Assembly: GCF_920984675.1 (NCBI RefSeq)
Contig: NZ_CAKLBV010000003.1
Location: 62,001 to 126,000, forward strand
Direction of reading: 5' to 3'
Length of the DNA: 64,000 bases
From: Methylobacterium sp. Leaf118
Lineage (GTDB): Bacteria > Pseudomonadota > Alphaproteobacteria > Rhizobiales > Beijerinckiaceae
Part shown: one piece after another, positions 44,247-53,087 of the stretch
Numbering within the stretch: position 1 is the stretch's first letter
Layout: every line of letters begins with the position of its first letter
The notes under the pieces: generated by a model
Database searches by the model: none
Seen by the model: only the letters and a program-made list of their open reading frames with translations
What the model was told of the DNA's origin: nothing
Position numbers and translations under genes: made by a program

Positions 44247-45857
44247 ATGCCCAAGAACATCGTGGTCTTCTCGGATGGGACCGGGCAGGACGGCGGCGTC
44301 CGCCCCGAGCAGCGCGTCAGCAACGTCTACAAGATGTACCGGGTGTGCAAGGTCGGGCCGGAGAGCGGCATCGACCCTGCCGAGCAGGTCGCATTCTACG
44401 ACCCCGGCCTCGGCACCGACATCGGCGCCACCGCCCTGACGGCGCCGGTCCGGTTCGCGCAAAAGATGGCGGCCTCGCTCTCGGGGCGGGGCATCGCCCA
44501 GAACATCGCCGATTGCTACAAATTCATTATCGACCACTACGAGCCCGGCGACCGGGTGTTCCTGATCGGCTTCAGCCGCGGGGCCTACACGGTCCGGTGC
44601 GTGGCGAACCTGCTGATGTATTGCGGCGTCCCGACCCGGGGGAAGGAGGGCCCGCTCCTGCCGTTCCGCAAGATGACCGCCGACATCGCCAGGGAGGCGG
44701 TAGGGACGGTGCTGGAGCACGGTGCCGGCCACCCGCGCGCCGAGTTCGACGCCGAACGGGCCGAGCTCGCCCGCCGCTTCCGCGACACCTACGCATCGCA
44801 CCATCCCGATCACGCCGGCGACCCGACCGACCGCAAGTCCAACGTCGAGCCGTACTTCATCGGGACGTTCGACACGGTCGCGGCCCTCGGCGTCGCCGGG
44901 GCGAAGCGGTCCTTGATCAAGGCCGGTCTGGCGGCCGCAGTGATCATCCCGGTCGGCCTCGCCATCACCGCAACAGCGGCGCTCGCCGGCGGTCTCTCGT
45001 TCCTGCTCGGCGGCCCGTTCTGGAAGGTCGACATCGGCGTCGCCGCGCTGCTCTCGCTCGCCGCCGGTGGCGTTGCCTGGGTGGTGGCCCGCCGGCTCCG
45101 GGCGGCCAGGACCAAGACGATCAAGAATTGGCCGGCCGCGGGGCAGGAGCGCAGCCACGTCGCCGAATGGAAGGGGGAGAACTTCGACCGCTACCTGAGC
45201 GCGCAGGTCGGCTACGCGCGGGCGGCCATCGCCATCGACGAGCGCCGGGCGGACTTCCGGCGTGTGAAGTGGGGCACCACGGAGGCGAGCCCCCCGCGCC
45301 CCGCCGGCGTGCCTGGCCAGTTCCGGCAGGTCTGGTTCGCGGGCAACCATTCCGACATCGGCGGAAGCTACGACGAGACCGAATCGCGCCTGTCCGACAT
45401 TGCGCTGAAGTGGATGCTGGAGCAGGTGGTCGGCATCCCGGACGGGCTGAAGGTCGACGGCATGCCGGCGGTGGCGGACATGCACCATCCGGTCGAGGTC
45501 ATGTCGATCCCGCGCCTGCGGCTGCACCCGTCGCCGACCGGCGCGCAGCACTGCGAGGTGGCCGGCATGCGCGACACCATCGCCGCGCGCACCGAGGCCT
45601 CGTGGGTGCCGGCCAGCATCCGGCGGTGGGCGCAGGGCAAGTCGTGGGAGGAGGAAGCCCGCGACCTGAAGCCGGACGCCCCCGTCCACCCGAGCGTCGA
45701 CGCGCGCTTCGCCGCCGGGCCCGTGGTCCAGTGCGACGGGCTCAGGCCTTACAGGCCCGACGTCCTGGCCCGGCATGAGCGGTTCAGGCGTTACTATGAG
45801 GGAGCCACGGGAGCGCAGGCTCCCGAGGAGGAACCGCTTGCCGCGGCCGTGTCGTGA
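44247..45857 (+). CDS. DUF2235 alpha/beta hydrolase with membrane segments
   Basis: 536 residues, GGAGGAGG upstream. Start KNIVVFSDGTGQDGG is the DUF2235/Tle1 N-terminus; nucleophile S110 sits in IGFSRGAYTVR; GTFDTVAALG and FAGNHSDIGGSY carry the other conserved acid and His. Family members include phospholipases of type VI secretion. Unusually, about 225-285 holds two hydrophobic segments (AAAVIIPVGLAITATAALAGGL and a second one) inserted within the catalytic domain, placing it at the membrane. As last gene of the ubiquitin-like operon it could be a lipid-attacking effector or a conjugation target. Confidence 0.85.
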   Translation: MPKNIVVFSDGTGQDGGVRPEQRVSNVYKMYRVCKVGPESGIDPAEQVAFYDPGLGTDIGATALTAPVRFAQKMAASLSGRGIAQNIADCYKFIIDHYEPGDRVFLIGFSRGAYTVRCVANLLMYCGVPTRGKEGPLLPFRKMTADIAREAVGTVLEHGAGHPRAEFDAERAELARRFRDTYASHHPDHAGDPTDRKSNVEPYFIGTFDTVAALGVAGAKRSLIKAGLAAAVIIPVGLAITATAALAGGLSFLLGGPFWKVDIGVAALLSLAAGGVAWVVARRLRAARTKTIKNWPAAGQERSHVAEWKGENFDRYLSAQVGYARAAIAIDERRADFRRVKWGTTEASPPRPAGVPGQFRQVWFAGNHSDIGGSYDETESRLSDIALKWMLEQVVGIPDGLKVDGMPAVADMHHPVEVMSIPRLRLHPSPTGAQHCEVAGMRDTIAARTEASWVPASIRRWAQGKSWEEEARDLKPDAPVHPSVDARFAAGPVVQCDGLRPYRPDVLARHERFRRYYEGATGAQAPEEEPLAAAVS

Positions 45858-46779
45858 GCGTCAGAAAACTGCCTGGCGCGACGCGGGGCGGCCCCGGGGC
45901 GGTCCGTCGAGGCATCCTGGCTCTGCACGCCCTGGAATGCCGGCAGCTCCCAGAGGTTGGGCGGAGCGTGACCGGTCATCCTGCTCAGGTGGTCGGAACA
46001 GGCTCACAGTGGAGGGCCTGGCGGCAGGTGGAGGGCACCGGTTCGTCGGGTGCCGCAGGATGCTATGCAACCCGCACGGGTCGGTTGGGGGCAACCGGCA
46101 CGACGCGGCGGTACCGCGCGACCGTGCAGTCCAGCGGCGCAACGCCTGCGGCCGCACCGTCTACTTACTCGACCGGCACGGCTGCCTCGACGCAGCCTCG
46201 GACGGCCGTTGGCCCAAGATCATTGAACCGGCACCGGTGGCGGGCTTCCTCACCCCCGGGGCGCTGCTGGCGGCCATGGCGGTGGCCATCACCTGTGCGT
46301 TGACGGCCCTCTCGGTCCGGCGCGCCATCGACGAGGCCAGCGGGCAGATTCAGGAGGCAGCCAAGGTCCTGGATGTGGCCGCCGGAGCGACCATTCCATC
46401 TCAATGGTAGCTATCAGGCTTTAAGCGGCCATTCGCGTGGTTGCAGCTGAAGGTCCACTGATGGCGCACAGCAGCATAAGCGGCGTGCGAACTTCTGACC
46501 CCTTTCGGACCTTCCTCTCTGCCTGTTCGGATGTCCGCTTTGAAGGTAAGAGCGGACTTCAAAGCGGCGGCCATGACTGACCCGGCGGCGGCCGCACGGT
46601 ATCTCGTCAGGTCCGAAGTCAGGCACGCCGCTCGGCTCGGGAAGCAGGCTCTGGTCGGGACTGGGCGGATGCGTTAGCGACGGGTCGGGGAACGTCGGGT
46701 TCGGGCGGTCGGGACTATTTAAGTTCGCCATGGGGGGATTCCTGTTCGCTGGTGGTAGGAACCCCAACGCGCGGCCGCG
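45858..46779. other. Region with one weak frame and a repeat
   Basis: A plus-strand frame at 46,060-46,410 (116 residues) has a believable end: RTVYLLDRHGCLDAASDGRWPKI, one membrane helix (FLTPGALLAAMAVAITCALTAL) and a charged helix, but its first 40 residues are poor. The rest holds the dispersed hairpin repeat at 46,497-46,573 and no other gene. Confidence 0.35.
46497..46573. repeat. Dispersed hairpin repeat, copy B
   Basis: GACCCCTTTCGGACCTTC, spacer, GATGTCCGCTTT-GAAGGTA-AGAGCGGAC, then AAAGCGGCGGC. It corresponds to 17,536-17,610. Both copies carry the same two blocks and stem. Confidence 0.5.
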
Positions 46780-47031
46780 TCAGCCCATGAAGTGCCAGGC
46801 CGCCTCGGACCTGGTCCGCCCATCGTCGGCCACCCCATCGGGTCGAAGGCCGACCTCGTCGATCTGGGCCTTCTCGGAGTGGCCGAGGGCAAGGTTCCGC
46901 TCCTTCGCGGCGGCGACGTGCTCGCCGTTCGAAAGGTGCTTTACCGAATGCCGGTAATGGACGGCGGCCCTGTCGTGCTGGTGCCCGGCTTCCTCGCACG
47001 CCCGTGCCATCTTGCTCATCGGCATCGTCAA
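46780..47031 (-). CDS. Hypothetical 83-residue protein
   Basis: MTMPMSKMARACEEAGHQHDRAAVHYRHSVKHL..., a His-rich helical N-terminal half and HVAAAKERNLALGHSEKAQIDE. The tetratricopeptide-like helix spacing suggests a small helical bundle. It is codirectional with the next two genes. No family was recognised. Confidence 0.45.
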   Translation of the reverse strand: MTMPMSKMARACEEAGHQHDRAAVHYRHSVKHLSNGEHVAAAKERNLALGHSEKAQIDEVGLRPDGVADDGRTRSEAAWHFMG

Positions 47032-47074
47032 ACTCCCTCGAAGAGCGCGTTCCGCCGGCCCCGTTCAACCGTCT

Positions 47075-47644
47075 TCAGCCGCGAACCTGGATCTGCGCCA
47101 TGTCGCGGTCCCAGGTTGTCCTGGCAGCCTCGCGGGCGGCGCGTGCGGCGTTCGCAGTGGCCGTGGCGGCCCTTACGATGGACGCGCGCGCCCCGGATGC
47201 CGCCTGGCGCATCGCCGCCATGTTGGAGCTGATCGAAGCCCCGACGGCCTCCTGGGACTTTCGGACCGCCAGTCGCGTCGCCTCGACGGACTTCCGTGCC
47301 GAATCCGCGGCCCTGCGCATCGAGGCATTCGCCGCGACCCCCGCCGCCCGGTTGGCCTCGCCGATCTTTGTCTCGGCGCGGGTCGCGGCCTCGGCGGCGT
47401 CGGTGGCGAACTTGCCGATCATGTCGGCGGACTGCTTCGGGGCGTCCTTCAGCGCCGTCTTCGAGGCCTGCATTGCGAGCCGGCCCGCCTCGCGGGCCGC
47501 ATCGGCGGCCTTGTTCGCCTCGCGGCCGGCCTCCCGCATCGTCGCTGCGGCATCCGTCGAGGGTGCCGTCGGCGTTTGCGCCATCGCGGTTGTCGTCGTC
47601 GACAGGGCGAGGAACGTCGCCGTCAGTGCCGTCGTCGTACGCAT
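47075..47644 (-). CDS. Secreted Ala-rich helical protein
   Basis: 189 residues from MRTTTALTATFLALSTTTTAMA (signal peptide); an ATG 4 codons upstream is possible. The mature part is a continuous Ala/Arg/Lys/Glu helix with a roughly 11-residue pattern (EAGREANKAADAAREAGRLAM, KPIGEANRAA-like), similar to apolipoprotein or LEA-like stress proteins. It is probably periplasmic and protective. It lies in the stress cluster. Confidence 0.55.
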   Translation of the reverse strand: MRTTTALTATFLALSTTTTAMAQTPTAPSTDAAATMREAGREANKAADAAREAGRLAMQASKTALKDAPKQSADMIGKFATDAAEAATRAETKIGEANRAAGVAANASMRRAADSARKSVEATRLAVRKSQEAVGASISSNMAAMRQAASGARASIVRAATATANAARAAREAARTTWDRDMAQIQVRG

Positions 47645-47707
47645 AGTGAGATCCAATCATGTCTTCGGGGATGGGAGGCCGTGGCCGTCGGCCGGTCGAT
47701 ACGCGGC

Positions 47708-48577
47708 TCAGTCCGTCCGCGGGGGCTTCACGGCGGCGGTCCAGTAGGCGTCCGCCTTAGTCGTCTGTTGGGCAAACGGCTCCGCCTTCACGAACCTGCC
47801 TTCGACGATGCGGGGGGCCTGGTCCATGGCGTCCTTAGTCGTGTCGAGGACGAGGATGTTCAGGTTCGGCGAGACCTTGAACTGGTCCCACGGCACCGCG
47901 ACGTGGCGTTCGCCGAGGCCGAAGACACCAGCGCGGGAGACGACGAGGTAGGCGATCCCGCCGCCATCGGCCCCCATGACGATGTCGTCGACGCTGCCGA
48001 GCGCCACATTGCCCGGTGTGCGCACCTCGCTCCCGAGCAGGTCGTCCGAGCGGAAGGCGGCGGCCCGGCCCACGACCGGCTGCGCCAGCGAAAGCTCCTG
48101 ATTGCGGAAGCCGAGGGCGTTCGCGACCCGTAGGTCACGACCCTGCATGCCGGTCTTGTACTGGTCGTAGCTGGCCTGGATCTGGACCAGCACGTCCTCG
48201 CACGGCTGCTGCCTGCCGTGGCGCGCCAGGATGTCCGCGGCGGAGAGGAGCACCCGTACCTCGTATCCGGGACGGGCGTTCGCGTACCCCATCATCGCGG
48301 ACGCGGCGCCCATCGCCATGCCGTTGTTCCCGGCCATGCCGCCGAATCAGTAGCCGCCGAGGGGATAGCCGTAGCCGTAGCCCGACCCGCCGAGCCAGTA
48401 GCCGTCCTTCTCCATCCGGGTGTCGAGCGCCTTGAGGTGGTCGAGGCAGGCCTGAGCCGGCTTGGCCTCCGCCTCTGCCATGGGTCCGGCCTTCGGCTCC
48501 TCCGCGGCTTGGAGCTGGGCCATCAGGGAGAGCGAAAGGACCGCCCCGAGGGCGATGGATCTAGCTGGCCGTTTCAT
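47708..48577 (-). pseudogene. PRC-barrel protein split by an in-frame TGA
   Basis: From 48,577: signal peptide MKRPARSIALGAVLSLSLMAQLQA, a helix, and a Gly/Tyr tract (GSGYGYGYPLGGY), then TGA at 48,349-48,347. The same frame continues FGGMAGNNGMAMGAASAMMG... LGSEVRTPGNVALGSVDDIVM..., a PRC-barrel domain (about 190-260 of the joined 289 codons), to 47,708. One TGG-to-TGA change would explain it. An internal ATG right after the stop could make a cytoplasmic, leaderless product. PRC-barrel proteins of this type accompany stress genes. Confidence 0.75.
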
Positions 48578-48660
48578 GATCGGTTTCCGGGATGGCGGGC
48601 ACCCAAAGGCTGTGCGCCCCGTCCACCCCTCCTGTCTGACCGCTCCGCCGCCTCGATACT

Positions 48661-48674
48661 TTGTCCTGGATCAA
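48661..48674. promoter_or_regulatory. FNR/FixK-like box 1
   Basis: TTGTCCTGGATCAA, TTG-N8-CAA with a conserved CTGG centre. It lies 68 bp before the first USP gene and 83 bp before the divergent PRC-barrel gene. The same motif precedes both other USP genes. The regulator is probably the FNR-type protein at 51,754. Confidence 0.7.
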
Positions 48675-48742
48675 GGCCGACCCACCATCGACCGTGCTTC
48701 CTTCCGGCCATCGACTCCGAGGCTCAAGGACGGAGCGCCGAC

Positions 48743-49556
48743 ATGAACGTGGCCAGCATCATGGTCTCCGTGGACCTCGGCCCCGCCGCGGCGGACCGCA
48801 TCCAGCTCGCGGCCTCCCTCGCCATGCGGTTCGAGGCCGAACTCGTCGGCGTGGCCGCCCGCCAGATCTCGTCTCCGACCTACGCGACCAGCATCTACGC
48901 GTCGCTCCAGGTCACGGACGTCGAGGTTGCCCCGGGCGGGGCAGGACCTGGAGCAGGCCCGGCTCACGTTCGACCGCAACGTCGGGGGCGTCGCCCGGAC
49001 CGATTGGCGCTCCGACCTAGCCGATCCCTCGACCTACCTGGCCAGGCAGGCCAGGGCGGCTGACGTGGTGGTGGGCCGTTCGGGCACGCCCGATCCCGAG
49101 CCCAGTCTCCTCACCGTGCTGCCCGGCCCCTTCGTCGTGGAGGCCGGACGCCCGGTCCTCATCGCCCCGCCCGGCATGGAGTCGTTGCGCGTTCGACGTG
49201 TCGTCGTCGCCTGGAAGGACACCTTGGAAGCCCGCCGCGCAGTCCTGCACAGCCTGCCGTTCCTCGAACGGTCGGACCAGATCCTCCTCGTCGGCGTCGG
49301 TCCGGCGGGGGATGGCGAAGGCCTGGACGACGTGGCCGCCTACCTTTCCCGGCACGGCCAGGCCGTCACGCCACACAGGCTGGGAAGCGATGATGCAGGC
49401 GCGGGCGAGGCGATCCTCGGTTTCGTGGTACGGCAGGACGCGGACCTCCTCGTCATGGGAGCCTACGGGCATTCGAGAATGCGCGAGTGGATGTTCGGCG
49501 GCGTCACCCGGGACGTCCTGCAGAACACCCCGGTCTGCTGCCTGATGAGCAATTGA
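48743..49556 (+). pseudogene. Universal stress protein, frameshifted (USP 1)
   Basis: MNVASIMVSVDLGPAAADRIQLAASLAMRF starts a tandem USP protein. The frame breaks near 48,935 in a GGGCGGGG stretch; the continuation QDLEQARLTFDRNVGG lies in the +1 frame and runs to LQNTPVCCLMSN at 49,556. The second USP domain ends with the ATP-loop MGAYGHSRMREWMFGG (G-x2-G-x9-G type). Total span is 814 bp, not a multiple of three. One base insertion, real or a sequencing error in the G-rich run, explains it. Confidence 0.8.
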
Positions 49557-49605
49557 ACGTCCCCCGACCGGCGGGAGCCGCCATTCCATTCCAACGGAGC
49601 CCCAC

Positions 49606-49956
49606 ATGATAGAACTGTTCGACCGAGAGGGCCGGGAAGCCGCCTTCTGCCGCGACGGGCACTCCGTCTACCTCTGGGACGGAACCCCCGCGGCCTACAT
49701 CGACGGCGACGCGGTCTTTTCCTATTCCGGCCGGCTCATCGGTTGGACGAGGGACGGATGGATCTCGGACGAGGCGGGCGCCCGCCTCCTGTTCGAGTTC
49801 GACGCCGTCGGCGGCCCGGAGAAGCCGAGGCGTCAAACCAAGACCACGGCGGGCCCGAGAGGCACCAAGCCGGCCAAGGGAACGCCGGAGCCCGTCTCGC
49901 CCCGCCCGGCCCCGTCGCAAGCATGGTCCGACCGGTCCTTCGCCGAACTCGTCTGA
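49606..49956 (+). CDS. 4-fold beta flower domain protein
   Basis: 116 residues. The first 65 repeat a strand-turn pattern (GREAAFCRDGHSVYLWDGTPAAYIDGDAVFSY and IGWTRDGWISDEAG), matching the 4-fold beta flower family, a small beta fold of unknown function. The remaining 50 residues are Pro/Lys/Arg-rich and disordered. It follows USP 1 by 49 bp and may share its transcript. Confidence 0.75.
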   Translation: MIELFDREGREAAFCRDGHSVYLWDGTPAAYIDGDAVFSYSGRLIGWTRDGWISDEAGARLLFEFDAVGGPEKPRRQTKTTAGPRGTKPAKGTPEPVSPRPAPSQAWSDRSFAELV

Positions 49957-50012
49957 CCCCGGTGCCGTCCGTACCGTCCCTCGGCATGGACGCACACGCT
50001 TCCCACCATGCA

Positions 50013-50942
50013 TCACGCGCCCACGCCGCTAACGTCCTCCTCTTTCTTACCGGAAGGCTGAAGCGCTTGGCCGAGCGCCTGGATGCTCTCGCTGATGTGG
50101 GTCAGCACCGTCCGTATCCTCGGCGTGTCGCGGTTGTCCTTGTGCACGAGCAGCAGGATGTCAGCTCTGGGAGGCTCGGTCGGGACCTCTATCCTCATAA
50201 GCCGGGATTCCTCGTCGCCGCGGAACCGGGCCAGGCAGGCCAGCCCGCCGCCGTTGGCGGCCGCGAGCACGGCGGCCTCGTGGCTGCTCGTCTGCAGGAC
50301 CACCCGGGACATGGGAGCCATCTCGGTCAGCCAGGCCGACTGCGTCATCTCCTGGCTGTCCTCCATCTGCGTGATCAGGTGGTGGTCGGGGCAGCCGTCA
50401 TCGAAGTTCAGTTCGCCGCGCTCCCGGATGTAGCCCGCGGTCGCGTAAAGGCCGAAGGCGATGCCTCCGATGCGCCGCACCACGAGGTCGTGCTGCTCGG
50501 GTTGCCGCATGCGGACCGAGATGTCGGCCTCTCGCATCGCCAGGCTGAGTTCCCGCGGGTTGGGGATCAGCTCGATCATGATGTCGGGATGCCCGGCGTG
50601 CAGCCTGGCGAAGCTTGGGGCCAGCAGGTGCGCGGCGATGGTCTCGGCGCAGGTCACCCGCACCAGCCCGCGCAGGCGGGTATCACGTCCGGTGACGTCC
50701 CGTTCCAGGGCGATGGCTTCCGCCTCTAGGCTTTCGGCCTTCCTTCGGACCTCCTTGCCGGCCAGCGTCGGCACGTAGCCCTCGGGTGTGCGGTTGAGCA
50801 GGCGCACCGCGAGGGTCGCCTCCAACGAGTTCAGGCGACGTCCGACCGTCGATTGCGAGACATGGAGCACCTTGGCGGCTGACGAGAGGGTGCCGTGTCG
50901 GGCGAGGGCGAGAAAAAATCTCAAGTCGTCCCAATCGAGCAT
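50013..50942 (-). CDS. LysR-family transcriptional regulator
   Basis: 309 residues. N-terminal winged helix: MLDWDDLRFFLALARHGTLSSAAKVLHVSQSTVGRRLNSL, then a linker helix (TLAGKEVRRKAESLEAEAIALE) and a periplasmic-binding-like effector domain (LVRVTCAETIAAHLLAPSFARLHAGHPDI). It is divergent from the OsmC gene with 158 bp between starts, the usual arrangement for a LysR regulator and its target. The ligand is unknown. Confidence 0.9.
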   Translation of the reverse strand: MLDWDDLRFFLALARHGTLSSAAKVLHVSQSTVGRRLNSLEATLAVRLLNRTPEGYVPTLAGKEVRRKAESLEAEAIALERDVTGRDTRLRGLVRVTCAETIAAHLLAPSFARLHAGHPDIMIELIPNPRELSLAMREADISVRMRQPEQHDLVVRRIGGIAFGLYATAGYIRERGELNFDDGCPDHHLITQMEDSQEMTQSAWLTEMAPMSRVVLQTSSHEAAVLAAANGGGLACLARFRGDEESRLMRIEVPTEPPRADILLLVHKDNRDTPRIRTVLTHISESIQALGQALQPSGKKEEDVSGVGA

Positions 50943-51100
50943 CTGTCACCTGCCATCCATTTATGCATCTCCCGTCGTCGGCTTTGGTGGCCGACTTTCA
51001 TTTCAGTAAGCCTATACTCCTCCTCGCGAAATAACCACGCAGGAAATATTTCAGTCATTTGAGATGTTTCGCGCTCGCCATCCGTACGAGGGGAAATCTC

Positions 51101-51667
51101 ATGGCACGACCACCGACGAGATCCGACGGCGGTTCGCCGACGCCCAGCGACAGGCACCGGCTGGAAGCGGTGATCTCCGACGGCAAGGCCGATCCGACCG
51201 CCGTACGGACGCTGCGGTGCCGTACGGTGGCGCAGGGTCGCCTCAGCCAAATGAACTACGTCCGGAACCTGCCGCCACAGCCGGTGATGGAGGACGAGCC
51301 CGAGGGCCTGCTCGGCGAGAGCACGGCGCCGAATGCCTCCGAGGCCCTGCTCGCCGCCCTGGGGTCCTGCCTCTCCATCGGCATCCACGCCAACGCCCTG
51401 GCACAGGGCATCCCGATCCGCTCGCTGGAACTGAGCGTCGAGGCCGACATCAACATGACCTCGGTCTGGGGAAGCGGCGACCTCCATCCGAAGACCATCG
51501 GATTCGAGAGCATCCGGGTCTCCGTGGCGATGGACGCGGACGCCTCGCGCAAGGCCCTGGCGGCGCTGATCAAGCACACGGTGATGTGGTCGCCGGTGGC
51601 GAACACCCTCCACAACCCGGTCCATCTGGATGTCGCCCTGGCGAAACCCGCCGCCGCCGCGGCCTGA
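51101..51667 (+). CDS. OsmC family peroxidase-like protein
   Basis: 188 residues from ATG 51,101 (GAGGGGA upstream). OsmC fold: ESTAPNASEALLAALGSCLSIGIHANALAQG (Cys in the usual helix position), SLELSVEADINM and an end KHTVMWSPVANTLHNPVHLDV. In this family a Cys pair reduces organic hydroperoxides; only the central Cys (ALGSCLS) is evident in the core, while a second usual Cys near VMWSPVAN is not Cys here, so peroxidase activity is doubtful. Divergent from the LysR gene, its likely regulator. Confidence 0.8.
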   Translation: MARPPTRSDGGSPTPSDRHRLEAVISDGKADPTAVRTLRCRTVAQGRLSQMNYVRNLPPQPVMEDEPEGLLGESTAPNASEALLAALGSCLSIGIHANALAQGIPIRSLELSVEADINMTSVWGSGDLHPKTIGFESIRVSVAMDADASRKALAALIKHTVMWSPVANTLHNPVHLDVALAKPAAAAA

Positions 51668-51753
51668 GAACCTCCCCGGCGTCTTCGGAACGCCGGCGCG
51701 ACCCCCTGCCGGGACCGTTCGACGAACCCGCCTCAAGCTGAAAGGACAGACCC

Positions 51754-52497
51754 ATGTCGATCCATTCGCTCCATACCGGTCCGGTGACCGGACTCCCTGT
51801 CCCCGCCCTGCCGCCCTACCTCGAAAAGGGGATCGGCAAGGTGCGTCTCCTGAGCCTGTCGACGGCCCTGACGCTGACGGAATGCGACACGCTGGAGCCG
51901 TTGAGCCGCCGGGTCTCGCTCGACCAGAGGGAGACCCTCTTCAGTCAGGACGAGCCGGCCTGCTCGGTCTTCAACATCACCTCCGGCGCGCTTCGGATGT
52001 ACAGCATCCTCCCGGACGGTCGCCGGCAGGTCACCGGCTTCGCCTTCCCGGGCGACTTCGTCGGGCTGTCGATGCTCGACCGCCATGCGGTCTCGGCCGA
52101 CGCGCTGTCACCGCTGACCGCGTGCCGTTTCGACAGACTGGCCTTCCGGAACCTGCTGGGCGGACACCCGGGCCTGATGATGCACCTGCACGAGATCACC
52201 GGACAGGAACTGTCCCGGGCCAAGGACATGATGATGCTGCTCGGCCGCCGCACCGCGGACGAGAAGATCGCCGCCTTCCTGACGGGGCTGCAGGCCCGTT
52301 ACGTCCGGATCGGCCGATCCTCGGTCACCCTCGAACTGCCCATGGGCCGCCTCGATATCGCGGACCACCTCGGCCTGACCATCGAGACCGTGAGCCGGAC
52401 CCTGTCCAGGCTGGACCGGGACGGCTGCATCCTGATCGTGCCGGGCGGCGTGCGCCTCATCGACCAGCCACGCCTCGACCGGATGTCGGCACACTGA
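51754..52497 (+). CDS. FNR/FixK-type Crp-family regulator
   Basis: 247 residues. Cyclic-nucleotide-type domain (RETLFSQDEPACSVFNITSGALRMYSI; FAFPGDFVGLSML), dimer helix, and HTH LDIADHLGLTIETVSRTLSRL whose E-x2-SR pattern is that of FNR, which reads TTGAT half-sites. The N-terminus lacks the four-Cys iron-sulfur cluster of FNR, so it is FixK-like, not a direct oxygen sensor. It probably acts on the three boxes at 48,661, 53,088 and 54,939. It overlaps a minus-strand gene at its 3' end. Confidence 0.9.
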   Translation: MSIHSLHTGPVTGLPVPALPPYLEKGIGKVRLLSLSTALTLTECDTLEPLSRRVSLDQRETLFSQDEPACSVFNITSGALRMYSILPDGRRQVTGFAFPGDFVGLSMLDRHAVSADALSPLTACRFDRLAFRNLLGGHPGLMMHLHEITGQELSRAKDMMMLLGRRTADEKIAAFLTGLQARYVRIGRSSVTLELPMGRLDIADHLGLTIETVSRTLSRLDRDGCILIVPGGVRLIDQPRLDRMSAH

Positions 52498-52726
52498 CGG
52501 TCGGGACTACCGGGTACCGGTACACCTCCCGGCCACGGTCCATGACCGCGACCGCCGAGGGTACGGCTACCCCGGCCGCCCGGGCGGAGGCCCTCGCCGC
52601 CACGAACCAGGACCGCGCCTCCTGCCTCGCCGGTCGCAGGTCGGAGGAGTCCAGAAAGTAAGCTGGCTCGCCCGCGTGCCGCTCAAGCACCGCACCGCCG
52701 CACAGGAGTTCCGTCGAGAACGTCAT
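52457..52726 (-). CDS. Hypothetical 89-residue protein
   Basis: MTFSTELLCGGAVLERHAGEPAYFLDSSDLRPARQEARSW...; it overlaps the end of the FNR-type gene by 41 bp in convergent orientation. It looks like a small alpha/beta protein. Support is from composition and the neat fit between genes. Confidence 0.4.
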   Translation of the reverse strand: MTFSTELLCGGAVLERHAGEPAYFLDSSDLRPARQEARSWFVAARASARAAGVAVPSAVAVMDRGREVYRYPVVPTVSVPTSGRGVAGR

Positions 52727-52737
52727 GGCCATCGCCC

Positions 52738-52992
52738 TCACAAGGACGGGGGACGGGCCGGCGGGCGCTTGATGTCCTGCCAACGCGAACGTCCGGCGGG
52801 CGAGGCGCGCCCCTTCATGCTTCCCGTCGCGGTCGGCTCCTGTGGCCGGATCTCGCTCGGCACGACATCGCGTGACAAAGGCATGTTCGGCCCGTTGGAC
52901 CGGGCGAGGCGGCCGTCGTTCGAAGCGGCCTGCGCGCACGTCGCGGCGAGGACCGTCCCGAGCGCCGCAAGCGTCGTCATCAATCGTGACAT
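52738..52992 (-). CDS. Small secreted protein
   Basis: 84 residues from MSRLMTTLAALGTVLAATCAQA (signal peptide). The mature part is polar and Arg/Pro-rich (SNDGRLARSNGPNMPLSRDV ... RPPARPPSL), probably disordered. Divergent from USP 2 with FNR-like box 2 between them, so it may be co-regulated. Confidence 0.5.
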   Translation of the reverse strand: MSRLMTTLAALGTVLAATCAQAASNDGRLARSNGPNMPLSRDVVPSEIRPQEPTATGSMKGRASPAGRSRWQDIKRPPARPPSL

Positions 52993-53087
52993 CTGGGTTT
53001 GTCCCTTCGCAGGCGAGGCATCGACAGGCCCCACTGCGGAAGGGCCCCGTTCGAGGGGCACAATGCCCCCGGCCCTCGGGTCCGGCT

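Noticed and set aside
44160..45776. 538-residue minus-strand frame opposite DUF2235
   Set aside because: Composition is a reverse-complement shadow and the plus-strand gene has a strong ribosome site.
46563..46677. 34-residue plus-strand frame next to the hairpin repeat
   Set aside because: No ribosome site and partly repeat-derived.
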